This document shows, one piece after another, positions 17,811 through 28,937 of a DNA stretch of 30,312 bases. The DNA is from Cyclostephanos tholiformis (taxonomy: Eukaryota > Bacillariophyta > Thalassiosirophyceae > Thalassiosirales > Thalassiosiraceae): contig JALLPB010000035.1 of assembly GCA_036939975.1 (NCBI GenBank), forward strand, positions 1 to 30,312, in the 5' to 3' direction. The number at the start of each line of letters is the position of its first letter. Positions within the stretch are counted from its first letter, which is position 1. The translations under genes were made by a program, and so were the position numbers. The notes under the pieces are model-generated. The model made no database searches. It was not told where the DNA came from and saw only the letters and a program-made list of their open reading frames with translations.

Positions 17811-18515
17811 CCTCGCCGCAGACCAATAATTTGCTATCCCGCCGCCGTTGCAAGCGCCCACAAGTCAGCGTGCAGTATGTGTATCTCTGCCTTGGTGAGC
17901 CTGTGAACTTCACGCTCAATGGTTTATTTTTATATTTTTATGGAAGTAGAGCACATCGTTCGTTCGACTTGTGTTGTATGTAGTGTCGGTCGCATAAAAT
18001 CGCCACAGCATTTATTCTCGCAAAATCTGTACTAAAAGAAGAAATGACACACATGTAAAAGAATTGGACTTTGTATTGATTCCTCCTTGAAGAAATATAA
18101 CCCTCGTCTCGTATCAGAGAAAGTTGAGAGAAAGAAGAAAGGCTGTACTATCTACACAACCATAGAGGACAACCCTCATCGTGAGAAAATGATACGTACG
18201 TACTTTTGTACTTATTTCGTTCGAACACGGCGCTGGGCGGGGCGGGGGGGACGGGCGGGGGGGGGCGTCGAGTCCGGGTTTCCCCCCAAATTTTGAGTTT
18301 AAGCCCAGTCTAATAATTAATGGCTGCTTGTGTGAAAATTTCCCGCCATCGAACTCCACCAACGAATTATAATTCCATGAGGGTGTCCAACGACAACGAC
18401 CTCGTGCTCGTTCCACCACAGCCGGCATAATATATCCGCCTTGCCTACCTCGATCGTCCCCATCTCAATGGACCTTTTCGCCGTGTGAACCATAAAGCCT
18501 TCCTAACATCCGACA
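17811..18515. promoter_or_regulatory. Divergent intergenic region, MAP kinase (-) and ataxin-3-like (+)
   Basis: The 705 bp carry both promoters. The small frames inside have no recognisable product. A run of G blocks at about 18236-18267 (at least five GGG tracts split by one or two bases) has G-quadruplex potential on the + strand. A palindromic TACGTACGTA lies at 18193-18202. No TATA box can be fixed with confidence. Confidence 0.45.
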
Positions 18516-19693
18516 ATGATCGCCACCCAACAACACTGGATCTATCATGAGAGACAGGAGGCCCAACTCTGTGGCCAACACGCACTGAACAATCTCGTCC
18601 AGCAACATGCCTTTTCTCCCGGTGATCTCGCCGAAATCGCCTTCCAGCTCGATGAAATGGAGCTCCACTACATGGCCCAGAACAATGAGGGTGGTGTCTC
18701 CTCAAAGGATTACCTAAAACGCATGGCGGAGGGGTCGGGAAACGTCGACGAGTCGGGAAATTTCAGCATCGAGGTGTTACGGTCAGCATTGTTGAGTAGA
18801 TTCAATTTAGCCTTGCCGCACCTTAAGCAGCAGGGCGTGGGTGATAAAAATGATGTCACTGAACTTGATGGATTTGTAAGTAAGAGTGTCTTTTGTCTAT
18901 ATTCGTTTATACTGCGATATGTTATTCTCAACGAGACGATGTCATCGATATGTCCTTCATCTTCAACATTTTTCTCTGAAAGATTTGCAATCGCGCAAGT
19001 CACTGGTTCGCCATAAGAAAAATTAATGGCAGATTCTACAATTTGGACTCTACGATTGAGCGACCAGAGATTATATCACACTTTAACTTGGCGGTTGAAA
19101 TGGAGGCGTTACAAAGTGCCGGATTTTCAGTTTTTTGTGTCGTAGATTCACTCCCCCCTCCCTGCTCGAGTGAGGCCATGATGGATTTGGGGTTGCCTCA
19201 ATACTGGTGGAACGAAGAAGATTTAATCAGCGGAAAGTCTCACGTCACCACTCGTGCTGATAATTCATGGACAAAGGTAGGGAGTGGACGACGCTTAGAT
19301 GGAAAGCAGCCGGCGGGGGGGAACTGCGGCGATAGTAAGCATGTAAGCGAAATGACCGAAGAAGAAATGTTGCAAGCAGCACTGGCCGCTAGCATGGAAC
19401 AATCTATACCATCGAGCTATGATCGAGATTATGAGCTGACTGAGGAGCCGGCCGAAGGTGCGCCAGGAGCTGTCAAAATACAATTTAGACTACCAGATGG
19501 AACCCGTGCCGTGCGTCGTTTCAATTCGTCCGATCCTGTAGGAGTGATTTACGCGTTTGTGGCTAACAAATGCTCAGAGCAGAGTATTGAGTTGCGCGCT
19601 GGATTTCCTCCGAAGGATATTTGCACTCAAAAGCGTTTCACAATTGCCGAGTCAAATTTAGCAGGAGAAATGGTTCATGGACGATATGCATAA
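18516..19693 (+). CDS. Ataxin-3-like deubiquitinase: Josephin-UIM-UBX
   Basis: A Josephin-family cysteine protease that cuts ubiquitin chains. Exons are 18516-18875 and 18983-19693. The 107-bp intron (GTAAGT donor) joins in phase, giving DGF|ICNRASHW as in human ataxin-3, and the protein is 356 aa. Active-site residues by family alignment are Gln14, Cys19 (QLCGQHALNN) and His127 (SHWFAIRK). Asp142 (YNLDS) stands where human ataxin-3 has Asn134; other Josephins also use NLD. One ubiquitin-interacting motif at about 243-260 (EEEMLQAALAASMEQ) follows. A UBX-type fold at about 283-356 ends the protein, with GFPPKDI at 327-333 in the place of the p97-binding FPR loop. There is no polyglutamine tract. 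It probably works with the p97/CDC48 segregase. Domain calls are by motif reading; the UBX is the least certain. Confidence 0.9.
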
Positions 19694-19878
19694 GCGGCAT
19701 TTTATTTTATGCTACAGGTACTTTATGCATGCAGATTTTCGTATCCCGACGGGTGATGAATCCGCGAAGCGGCAAGTGCAAAGACGATGACGACGCCTCG
19801 GAAAAGCGTACCAATAATACTTTTATCATATATTTACACATGTAAAATTTTGCTAAGCACAATAGTTACTTATTCTCG
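19694..19878. other. Convergent 3' region between the deubiquitinase and TBC1D23-like genes
   Basis: Only 185 bp lie between the two stop codons of converging genes, so their 3' UTRs may overlap and form antisense ends. No gene is seen. Confidence 0.45.
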
Positions 19879-22800
19879 TCAACCCTCGTCAGATGATGAC
19901 AATTGCACATCAGCAAGGACTTCTTCAGATGACGACAGGCGCACATCGGTAAATACATCTTCGGAGACGTCACCGTGTAGTTGGTCGTCAACCGCGAAAA
20001 GTATGTCATCACCTTCATTCGAGTCTGGACCTGCAGCTTTTGTCTCATCGCCAAAAGATATCAACTCTTCCTCTTTCAGTTTCTCAAATCGGGTTTTTGG
20101 CCGAGGCTCATCCTCGAACATCAACTTAGACACACTTGATTCTAGGACTACCGACTTCGTCTGCAATAAGCTAGCAAATCCACCCATAGACTTAGAGAAC
20201 TTGTTCAGACTCTCTCCATAAGCAGAAATCCTTGGAGCGGCCTCAGTTATGGCAGTTTTGTCCACCTCATCCTTAATTTTTGATCCTGATATAATCCCGC
20301 CCAAGGACATACTAAATTTGCCAAACCTGTTTCCACCACGAGCATTGTCCGCCGCATCGACTTTTTTCGTTTCCTCGATTTTATTGTTATCTAGCTGGTC
20401 GGCTGTCTGCTGGCCAAATTTGATTCGCTTCGTAAAGCTTGATAAAGATACATTGCTCGCGACGTTATCTTTTTTTGCAGATTCAAGCTCGGCAGTGGGC
20501 AGTGTATCTATCATCACAGGAGCATCAGTTGTCGAAGACTTCTGTATACGTTGGGTGAGTGATGCGAAAGCACTTGACATCTTAATCGGGCTGTCACTTT
20601 TATCGCCATTGTCAACCTTCTCTTTCTCTGAAGATAGGGATGACGTAGATATCTTCTCTCGCTGGAAATATTTGATTTCCTCCGAATCCTTTATCTCGAT
20701 GCCTTTCGCTTGATTAATTCGATGGGCGAAGTTAGAAAAAGACATTTTACTTCCAATACTCTCATTTGTCACTAGATTGTCATACAAAGTCGATTTTTCT
20801 TTAACTTCCATGGGAGTAATCGTTTCATTGTTTGTGGAATGCTGCACCAGGTGAGAGAGTGATGTGGAAGCACTAGAAATCATGGATGCATTATTGACAT
20901 TTCTTTCTTCGTCAGGAGATGCACCGATTGGTAAAGAATCACAAGACTCTACTTTCTCCGAACACAACGAATTTTTAACTTTTCCGTCATTAACTGAGCT
21001 GTCCGAATTAGGTAATGAAGTGCCAGATGATTCCGGGTGACAGGATGAATCTTTTGTGGTCGATTCGCATTTGCCTTCTTCACGAACTAACTCAGTTTTA
21101 TCCTCGAATCCCTTATCCTTTTTATTGATAAATTTCACCCTCGCAAGACCCGCCAGAGAGTTAACTACTGTATGCTTCATCATATCAACAGTGTCAGGCT
21201 TAGCGAGTTCATTCGCTAAATCATTGATGCGTTGCTCTTCCAATGTGAGCCGTACCATAGATCGATCAATGATTTTTTGTAATAAAATTGCAGTCTTTTG
21301 CTGCGCGGGAGCATTCTTGTAAACATCCTCTTCTTGTCTAGCAGTCTCAAGCTGAGCAAAGAGGGATAAATCTGGGTCGTACTCAACCAGAACCTGTTCT
21401 GGGCCCATGTCCATGGATGGACCATTCCTAGAGAGAAATGCGTGAGCTGCAGCAAAGCCGCCCCGGAGTATAGAGACAAAGGGAAAACCCTTTTTCAAGA
21501 AGAAGAGGGCGCAATTGCTAGTTCTTGCGACGTCATCTTCGAGCAATTTCTCTTCCGCTTTTGACAGTGTGTGGTTGTACAGAACTGGGAATGATGCAAT
21601 TCCTTCACCCTGCGTCGAGAAAAAGAAAAATGAGTGAACAAGCGGGATACGGGCGCAGGGTGTGTTTGGTTTGCCAAACTCACCATTACACAAATATGCA
21701 CTGACGATCTCAACGATTCGAACATGTCAGTCAGTTTTTGCAGTTCATCAGGGTCCTGAAGTTTTTCTGGACTCAAAGTGACAGCTGTAGGGAAACGACC
21801 TTGCTCGGCAGCAATGGACTCTGGTCTGCAATCAACCAAGTAAAAATGAAGGAAGCTAGCGGTATCAGAAGTCCTTTTCAATGGACTTATTTTACGTCCA
21901 GTGGCAAGGTTTAAACCCTTCGTTGTGCAAATCACGGGTATTACTTCGGTCGTAGACACCTCCAACACGACTCGAGTGTGAGCCCTAGTCTCTCGAAAAG
22001 ATTCGACACGTTTCTTTCGTCGCTCTGAGACCGCGAACGAAACCTGTCTCCTCGTCTCGGCGATGCTTTGGTTAAACGACATCAGAAAACTTCGAGTTTG
22101 ATCCTTTAATGGTTCGTCTGGCAGGAAACCCGTGCCGTACTGTCACCATCGTAGTGAGTGATGCATGTAGAGCAGAATAGAATTAGGAAACAATGCAATA
22201 AGGGGAAGAACACCCAAATTAGTTTTGTTACAGAGAATCACGTACCTTCATCTTCAACTTGTCATTCAAAACATTCGTGCGTCCATCGAATAGTTTCAGG
22301 ATCTGTTCAATAGTATCCACTTTTTCTGGATTATAAGTTCTATAGTAGGCAGTGAGACGAGCCTTTGTCAAAGCTTTTTCGGCCTCTTTATCTCTCGCCA
22401 AAATTTCTTTTTTCCGTGCTGCCTCTTCTGCTTCAAGTTGAGCCTGGAGTTCCTCGTCAATCTTAGTCTGGCGCACTTTCAGGGCACAGGCAACAGCTCT
22501 GTCGTCGGCCGATCGCAATAATTCTATAACCGATGACGGTGTAGATTCCATCAGTGACTTCGCAGATGATAGCCACTCCCGGGTCATTTCATAATAATTA
22601 GCGGAGTTTGCTTCTGAACCCGCTGAATCTTTTTGGAAGTTCAATATTTTCTCCAACTCTATTCTCAGCTCTTCACCTCGCGACATGAGCAAAACATCTG
22701 AATGTTTGTCGAGAACTGCAGTCGCTAGAAAATACTTCCATGAATGATCGCCCTTAGTCAAGATAGTATCCCACAATGGCAAAAGAATCTTATGTGCTAG

Positions 22801-24441
22801 GCACGATGAACCGCATTCCCCGGCAAAATTCGTGACGAACCACGAGAGTGGAACGAGTCCATTTTGCTCTATGTCATTCTTATCTTTCTTAGCGTTTTGT
22901 TCTTTTCCTGATTGACCATCAGCCTTCTCATCTTTGGCTGCGCCTGGATTGGCACTCTTGCATACTTCTTCTTCTTCTCCAGCGACGTGAGTAGCTTTGC
23001 CGTTGTCGTTCACTGCTATTTCGTTTCCCTTTCTATCTTTTCTTGGCCAGTACCAACCTGGACAATGCCGATCAAGGTGCATGACAAGCAGTGGTAAATG
23101 ATAACATGCCAACAAATATAAATCCATTGATTCAGCTTTTGCTGCCAGGTGCCTTTCATCGTGCTCCAATCTCAATAGAGGCATCGAGGATGGTTCAATG
23201 TGGGACAGAACAACACTCGCAGCCGCTGGGGGTATCCCAGCTTCCAGTATGGCCAGTGCAACGGGAAGGATCAGTGGATCAATGCACAGTGACGGAGAGG
23301 TAGATGATCGTTTACGGAATTGAAAATATGATAGCATGATCAATGCCTTTTTTTTGACCTCATAGCCGTCATTTTCATTGCTCGGGCCACAAGCTTCATT
23401 GAGCAATGAATCGATCACAGCCTCATACTCATCATACCCGTCTAGTTCTTGGGCAACTTCCTTCCGTTTTTCCCATTCCCGAAAAGAGTCTGCCAAACTG
23501 CCACGTTCAATCTCGTCCAAGGTCTTGCCACAAATTACTTTTACCCATAGATGTGCCCTGTCTTCGTTGCTGACTCCTACGTCACCACAAGCGTTATTGA
23601 ACGCTTCTTCTCGAGAAAAAAGCGATCGCACATCGTCTGTGGTTGATGAACTTGCTCGAATTGCATCAGCGAGTGACGAGAAGATTTTATTTTTCGGATG
23701 ATGCGGTGCTATTCCTGCACATACCCCATCTTTTGGACTGGGCGATGCGTCCAGTGAGTCGTCGCTATCTGCTATCTTCGTCGCATCCCCGGCATTATCA
23801 TCAGTTGCTCGCGAACCTGTCGTCTCATCATTTTCATCGTCCCACTGATCCAGTGAAAGCTCCTTTTCTAAGCACGAAGAAAGGGTTGGTTTCGATAAGT
23901 TGGAGTCATCGTGCTTGATGGTCACATTTTCTTCAGGGCATGTCTCTACTTCAGCGGGAACACGCTGCGGTTCTCCGCCCTCCTTATGGTAGGTGGAGCT
24001 TTCGCTGTTGCGAATCGCTGGTGCCACCCGATTTTTTCCGGCATCTGCACCTGCAAGGATTTTGTCGAAGTCAAAATCATCATCGTCCGTTACCTTTACG
24101 CCGTCATTGTCCCGTGATAGCGAGTCGTCAGCATCATTACCTTTCTTTCCCGAGTCATCGTCATCCAGCCACTCTAGCATATCCCGAGTGTCCTCATCAT
24201 GAACATGAAATTCATCGGACAGATTTCGATGCCTCGCAGTAGTGATTGGAGGAGTGCCAAAGATATCATCAAAATCGTCTCCCGCCGATGGTGGCGTGCA
24301 GCCTGTCTCAGGCAGCGATGCAGATGCACTACCTCTTGGTGTGATATATGAATTTACATCATTCGGTAGATTCAAAGTTGCACCCGGCGTGGAAACGCCG
24401 AAGGAAAAAAGGTCTTCGAAGTCGTCGTCTTCATCAGCCAT
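19879..24441 (-). CDS. TBC1D23-like protein: TBC and rhodanese-like domains, long C-terminal tail
   Basis: Likely a trafficking adaptor of endosome-to-Golgi transport. Exons are 24441-22246, 22139-21684 and 21609-19879. Introns are 106 bp (GTACGT donor) and 74 bp (GTGAGT donor), both in phase 0, and the protein is 1460 aa. Residues 1-250 are acidic and disordered, with repeated DDF[ED]D[LI]F motifs. A TBC domain lies at about 292-600, interrupted by a charged insert (about 467-526). It lacks an obvious IxxDxxR arginine finger, as in human TBC1D23, so GAP activity is doubtful. A charged helix lies at about 655-700. A rhodanese-like domain is at about 828-960 (FYLVDCRPE, GRFPTA, HICVMGEG), whose loop resembles the inactive one of TBC1D23. 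The last ~500 residues are low-complexity with repeated short motifs and no evident PH-like domain. The two halves could be miscalled as separate genes, but the splice phases and TBC-rhodanese order support one. Confidence 0.85.
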
Positions 24442-25295
24442 AGTTTTTTTTCCCGTTGAGGAGCGGAGAGAGGGTGCGCGGGCCGGCTGACTGGTTATTA
24501 CTTACTATTATCATTATTTTTGCTCGCGTGGTTTACACTACTACTAACTCTCTCTCTTACGTGTGCATACCAAATAATTATTATGCGTAACCGAGTAATC
24601 TAAATTATGTGTAGAACCGAGTAAAATCTACATCACGATACCTAGTACGATAGATTGAAGATAGTCGAACCATTATTATTTGTAATCCCTCGATCAATCT
24701 ATCCCAGGCTGGCACACCAATCTACCAACTGAATCCCATAGGCCAATATTTGGTGAGCTGTTAACAATGAATTGCCATCTCTTTCTTGACTTCTTTTCGT
24801 AGCTCTCTTATCTTCAACCCTCAGCTTTCATTGTTTGTGATATCGTGGGTTTAGGTTGAATGATTAGTGCTCTTGGATTGTATTGAATTTACATCATTCA
24901 CCAGTACATAATTTCTTCCACCCAAACATAATAACAGAATGGCTGGGACCATACATCATCACTGAAGTTAGCCGAGTGATCTCACGTTGCACATTTGTAG
25001 CGATGATTTACACCTTCACCAACTTCTGACTAAACTTATACTATCATCATCATGAAATAAAAATTAATCTGTGTTTTCCAAAAGGTTATGTCTTATCACT
25101 TTTCATGTATCAAAGAGCGACAACAGCGCCAATAGTCGAAGACCCCCCCCCCCCCGCCCATGTGAATCAAAGATTATTTAAGGATAGATAAACAAACCAC
25201 TCATTTCACTATTTTAACCAACAAAATTACATCTTTCACGGTGTATGATATGTCAAATGCATTTTTTCGATACCATCTCCGGGTTTACCTCGTTG
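24442..25295. other. Intergenic region upstream of the TBC1D23-like gene
   Basis: 854 bp without a supported gene. It holds the promoter of the leftward TBC1D23-like gene and the 3' region of the leftward SPC1 gene. A short direct repeat of ACCGAGTAA occurs at about 24589 and 24616. A run of 13 C lies at 25143-25155. I looked for tRNA box A/B patterns and saw none. Confidence 0.5.
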
Positions 25296-25568
25296 TTATT
25301 TAGTCTTCTTAGTTTCAACCTCCTCTTCCTCATTATCACTGTCATCGCTTCGATTCGGTATGCATTCCAGCCACTTGATGGGATTTTTATTGTAAATCGG
25401 CCAATCGGGCACGCAAAGCACCAGACTAATGCAGACTCCCACGCTCCAGGAATAAATAACGTAGGAGAAGTCCTGGAGGATGTAGCCGTATATCCATCCT
25501 ACAGAGCCGAACAGGATTATGATGTAATAAAAGAGATTTTCTGATAACTTTTGCCCTTGATAGTCCAT
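25296..25568 (-). CDS. Signal peptidase complex subunit 1 (SPC1/SPCS1)
   Basis: A small non-catalytic subunit of the ER signal peptidase complex, which removes signal peptides during secretion. The single exon encodes 90 aa, close to animal SPCS1 (about 100). The opening MDYQGQKLSENL closely matches the family. Two membrane segments follow, at about residues 13-32 and 38-56, and then the family motif PDWPIYNKNPIKWL. The tail is acidic and then lysine-rich (NEEEEVETKKTK); a Lys-containing C-terminus facing the cytosol is compatible with ER retention. The ATG at 25566-25568 gives the conserved N-terminus exactly. It is divergent from the NOP2 gene. Confidence 0.9.
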   Translation of the reverse strand: MDYQGQKLSENLFYYIIILFGSVGWIYGYILQDFSYVIYSWSVGVCISLVLCVPDWPIYNKNPIKWLECIPNRSDDSDNEEEEVETKKTK

Positions 25569-26049
25569 TGTTTTTTGCGATTTGCTGTTCTTTTCTCCGT
25601 TCGCTCGCCTTGAATCTATCAGTAATCTGTTTTATCGCTAGGATTAATAATCAAATCGATCTGGTTCAACGTTAAAGGTTGGTGTTCGTGAGACAAGTCG
25701 GTGAATGAACAAGGTGCTCGTTGTTGTTTTTTATCTTGTCTTGTTTTTTGCCAAAAATCATAGTACATTACACGAGATAGAGAGTTTCGGTCTTCCACGT
25801 GGAATGTAAATTCACAGGACAGACGCACCTATGAAGGGAACGGGGAAACCACCCAAAAATAATGGGAAAAAGGAGGGATGAGAGTGCGGTGCGAGGGAGG
25901 AGATGAAGCTGGCGGCCTTCTGGCGCCTGTCGGAACAACCACCGCCCCATACGCGCTTCACAATACCTGCTCTTTCCAACACTTCTTCTGCCGATAGAAG
26001 AACTGCGGTGAGTGTCTTTGTTAGCTCTTCACAACTCAGAAACAAAAAG
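25569..26049. promoter_or_regulatory. Divergent promoter region, SPC1 (-) and NOP2 (+)
   Basis: 481 bp separate the two start codons. A GTGAGTG...CTCAG pair at about 26008-26040 resembles a splice donor and acceptor in the NOP2 5' UTR. At about 33 bp it is too short for a normal intron, so I do not call one. An in-frame ATG at 25903 would extend NOP2 by 49 residues, but without similarity to the family. Confidence 0.4.
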
Positions 26050-28611
26050 ATGGGAAAAGGTTTGCGCTCAGGCCGGCAAATCGCAAGTCTTTCCCCTCCA
26101 AACAAAAGGGTTAGCGGGAAAGATGTCGCCAAAGGGAAAACGCGGCCCAACGCTGCTGCTCCTGCAACGCCCCGCGCCAATGCAGCTAGAGCTAAAGGAG
26201 CAAACAACACTCGCGATTCTCAGAATAGGAATTTAGCGAAATCTATGTCAATAACCGAAAAGAAAGTTTCAAAGCTTCAGACCAAAAAAGAATCATCAGA
26301 GAGCCAAGAAGAGGATGAGGCGATGGTTGAACGGAAGTACAATGAAGGCAGTAAAGAGGGGGAATCAGGAAGCGATGAGTCAGGAAGTAATGACGAGGAA
26401 GAGGAAGTCGCAAAAAGGACAGTTGTATCCTCCGCTAAACCAACACCGAAGAAGTCCAACATTGCATCTACTACTGCTAACAAAAAAAAGCAAGATTACT
26501 CCGAAGAGGAGGAGATCGAGGATGGCGATGAGGATGATTCCGACGATGAGTCGGAAGATAAAAATGAAAAGGTATCTCTGGCTCCGCTCAAAAGAAAGAC
26601 GGAAGAGGAGGAGAGCTCTGCGGCAGATTCGGTTGAGGACGAGGGAAGCGACGAGGAGAGCTCTGACGAGGAGAGCTCTGGCGACTCTGATGAAAAAGAC
26701 ATGGGTTTTACCGATGGTGTGTTTTTGAACCTTTCCCCTTGATTTTTGCCTACCAATTTTTGTTGCTCACAAGTATGATTTTGATTAACCCTCTCTGTGT
26801 TTAGAGAATGCCAACTGGCTTAAACCGAAAAAGGCCACAAAGATGTCACTCATGTCATCTGACGATGACGAGCAGGGCGATAACATCGACGACGATGAAT
26901 TCGATGCGGCAGCTGAATCTTCCGACGACGATGACGACGGAATGCTTGAGGTGGAACGCCAATCACGTATCATCGACGAGGAGATGGAACTCGAACGAGA
27001 GGAGGCAGAGCAGGAACTCCGACGCACCATAGCCCAGCAGACGTCCGTCTTTCATTTACCAACTCCCGAGGAGCTGGAAAATGACGAGAATCGCGTTGTG
27101 CCACCCTCTGAACTGCGCGCAAGAATCGAGGACGTCCTCGAGGTATTGGCCGATTTCAACGCTCGAAGGGAGCCGGGCCGAAGTCGCTCGGAATACATCG
27201 AACGTCTAGGCAACGACATGGCAGAACTGTTTGGCTACCTGCAAGAACTCGTCGATTACTTTTTGTCTATGTTTGGTCCAAATGAGTGCCTCGAATTTCT
27301 GGAGGCGTCCGAAAAATCTCGTCCCCTGGTTGTTAGGGTGAATACCCTCAAGGCCCGTCGTAAGGACCTTGCGGCCGCGCTGATGAAGCGAGGCGTCCGT
27401 CTCGACCCTTTGGCTCCATGGAGCAAGGTGGGGTTAAAGATATACGAGAGTACCGTCCCCATTGGCGCTACTCCCGAATACCTAGCGGGTCAGTATATGC
27501 TCCAGAGTGCGGCGTCTATGTGTCCCGTCATGGCATTGGGTCCCCAACCTGGCGACCGTGTCCTGGACATGAGCGCTGCCCCTGGCGGGAAGACGTCGTA
27601 TATATCGCAATTGATGCGCAACAAAGGCGTGATCATCGCCAACGATCTGAAAGCCGAGCGCCAGAAAGCCACGGTCGCCAACTTGCACCGTTTGGGTGTG
27701 CGGAACGTTGTCACTTGTTGCTACGACGGACGCAAGATCGGGTTGCAGATGCGCAATTCCTTCGATCGGATACTGCTCGACGCCCCCTGCAGTGGGTTGG
27801 GTGTCATCTCGCGAGATCCCAGCGTCAAGGTTCAGAGGACCATGCCAGAGGTCTTACGATGCGCTCATCTGCAGAAGGAGCTGTTGGTCGCCGCGATCGA
27901 TGCTCTTAATCACAAGAGTAAGAAGGGTGGAGGTTATATGGTCTACAGTACCTGTTCCGTAGCTGTGGCTGAAAATGAGGAGGTTGTGAACTATCTGCTT
28001 TCCAAGAGAGATGTGAAGCTTGTGGACACGGGACTCGATTTTGGTAAGTTCCTTTTTGTGTGTGAACTCTCGCGGTCATCTGAGCTCTGTTCGCCCCTGC
28101 TGGGATCAACACTAACAGTTGGTTTCTTTTCACGCAATCTCGCCACGCTGAAGGAAAACCCGGGTTTACTCGCTTCGAGCACAAGAGATTCCACCCTTCT
28201 GTGGCACTCACTAGGCGGTTTTACCCTCATGTTCACAACATGGATGGATTTTTCGTTGCCAAGATCCAAAAGCTGAGCGACAAGCGCAAGGGAGAGGACG
28301 TCCAGAAGGAGCATCAGTCTGAAATGGCCACTGACCAAGTTATCAAAGATGATAGAGTGAAGGTTGAGGCATCAAATAAGCGCAAACAGGAAGGTAGAAA
28401 GAAGAATCAAAAAAACAACAAACGTGGATATTCATCAAATATTGATGACAATGATAATGATGATAGCTGCGAAAAGGCGACCCTCATACGTAAGAAGTTC
28501 AAAATAAGTCACGCGCCCAATAACGTACAGCTACAGAGTTCAGGTCAGAAAAAGAAGAGGATAAATGCCAAAATCTCTAAGCCAAGAAGGATGAAGATAA
28601 CTGAGATGTAG
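26050..28611 (+). CDS. 25S/28S rRNA m5C methyltransferase NOP2/NSUN1
   Basis: A nucleolar RNA cytosine-C5 methyltransferase of the NOP2/NSUN family, required for 60S subunit maturation; yeast Nop2 methylates C2870. Exons are 26050-26716, 26805-28043 and 28154-28611. Introns of 88 and 110 bp join in phase ([12 protein letters not shown] and [12 protein letters not shown]), and the protein is 787 aa. The start MGKGLRSGR is basic. Residues ~90-260 are Ser/Glu/Asp-rich, typical of nucleolar proteins and CK2 sites. The catalytic core shows [28 protein letters not shown], the SAM site [11 protein letters not shown] from Asp477 (Ser where Cys is usual), [10 protein letters not shown] with Cys551, and YSTCSV with Cys606, the two motif cysteines for product release and catalysis. 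The signature [18 protein letters not shown] follows, then a lysine-rich tail. The ATG at 26050 fits the family start better than 25903. Confidence 0.94.
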
Positions 28612-28937
28612 AGACTGGAGTAACAAAATAGAATTTTAAATGAATACTAACTTTGATTCTGATGTAAAAGTGCACGTCTTAGAGAATGTTGCTCTGGTCT
28701 TTTCAGCAACTACCATATTTAGGACTTGCTACAGACTAATTATGCAACATCTCCAGCTGGCCAAGAATCACCCCTGGAAAAATTACTAAATCGTGTCGTT
28801 GATAAAGAAATATCTGATACAAAAGTTACACAACCAATCCCTTCTCTATCATCGAGGTAAATCAGTTTGGAATAGACTCATCTTCTAATATCAACCCATG
28901 ATGACTTAGCCTCAACATCCCTGGGAGCTAGTGTGCT
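28612..28937. other. Intergenic region downstream of NOP2
   Basis: AT-rich sequence without an open frame worth calling. It should contain the NOP2 3' UTR. No RNA gene is recognised. Confidence 0.4.

Noticed and set aside
20249..20713. Plus-strand 154-codon frame with hydrophobic stretches (and others at 21056 and 23378)
   Set aside because: These are antisense to the TBC1D23-like exons, which have clear domains and consistent splice phases.
22082..22228. Two separate genes, a TBC protein (24441-22228) and a rhodanese protein (22082-19879)
   Set aside because: A GTACGT donor at 22245 and a CAG acceptor at 22140 join them in phase 0, and TBC followed by rhodanese is the known TBC1D23 order.
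24491..25244. A tRNA or other small RNA gene in the 24.5-25.2 kb gap
   Set aside because: No box A/box B pattern, cloverleaf pairing or GTTCRA core could be found by eye.
26008..26040. A mini-intron in the NOP2 5' UTR (GTGAGTG...CTCAG)
   Set aside because: About 33 bp is too short for a normal spliceosomal intron, and it lies outside the coding sequence, so no frame supports it.
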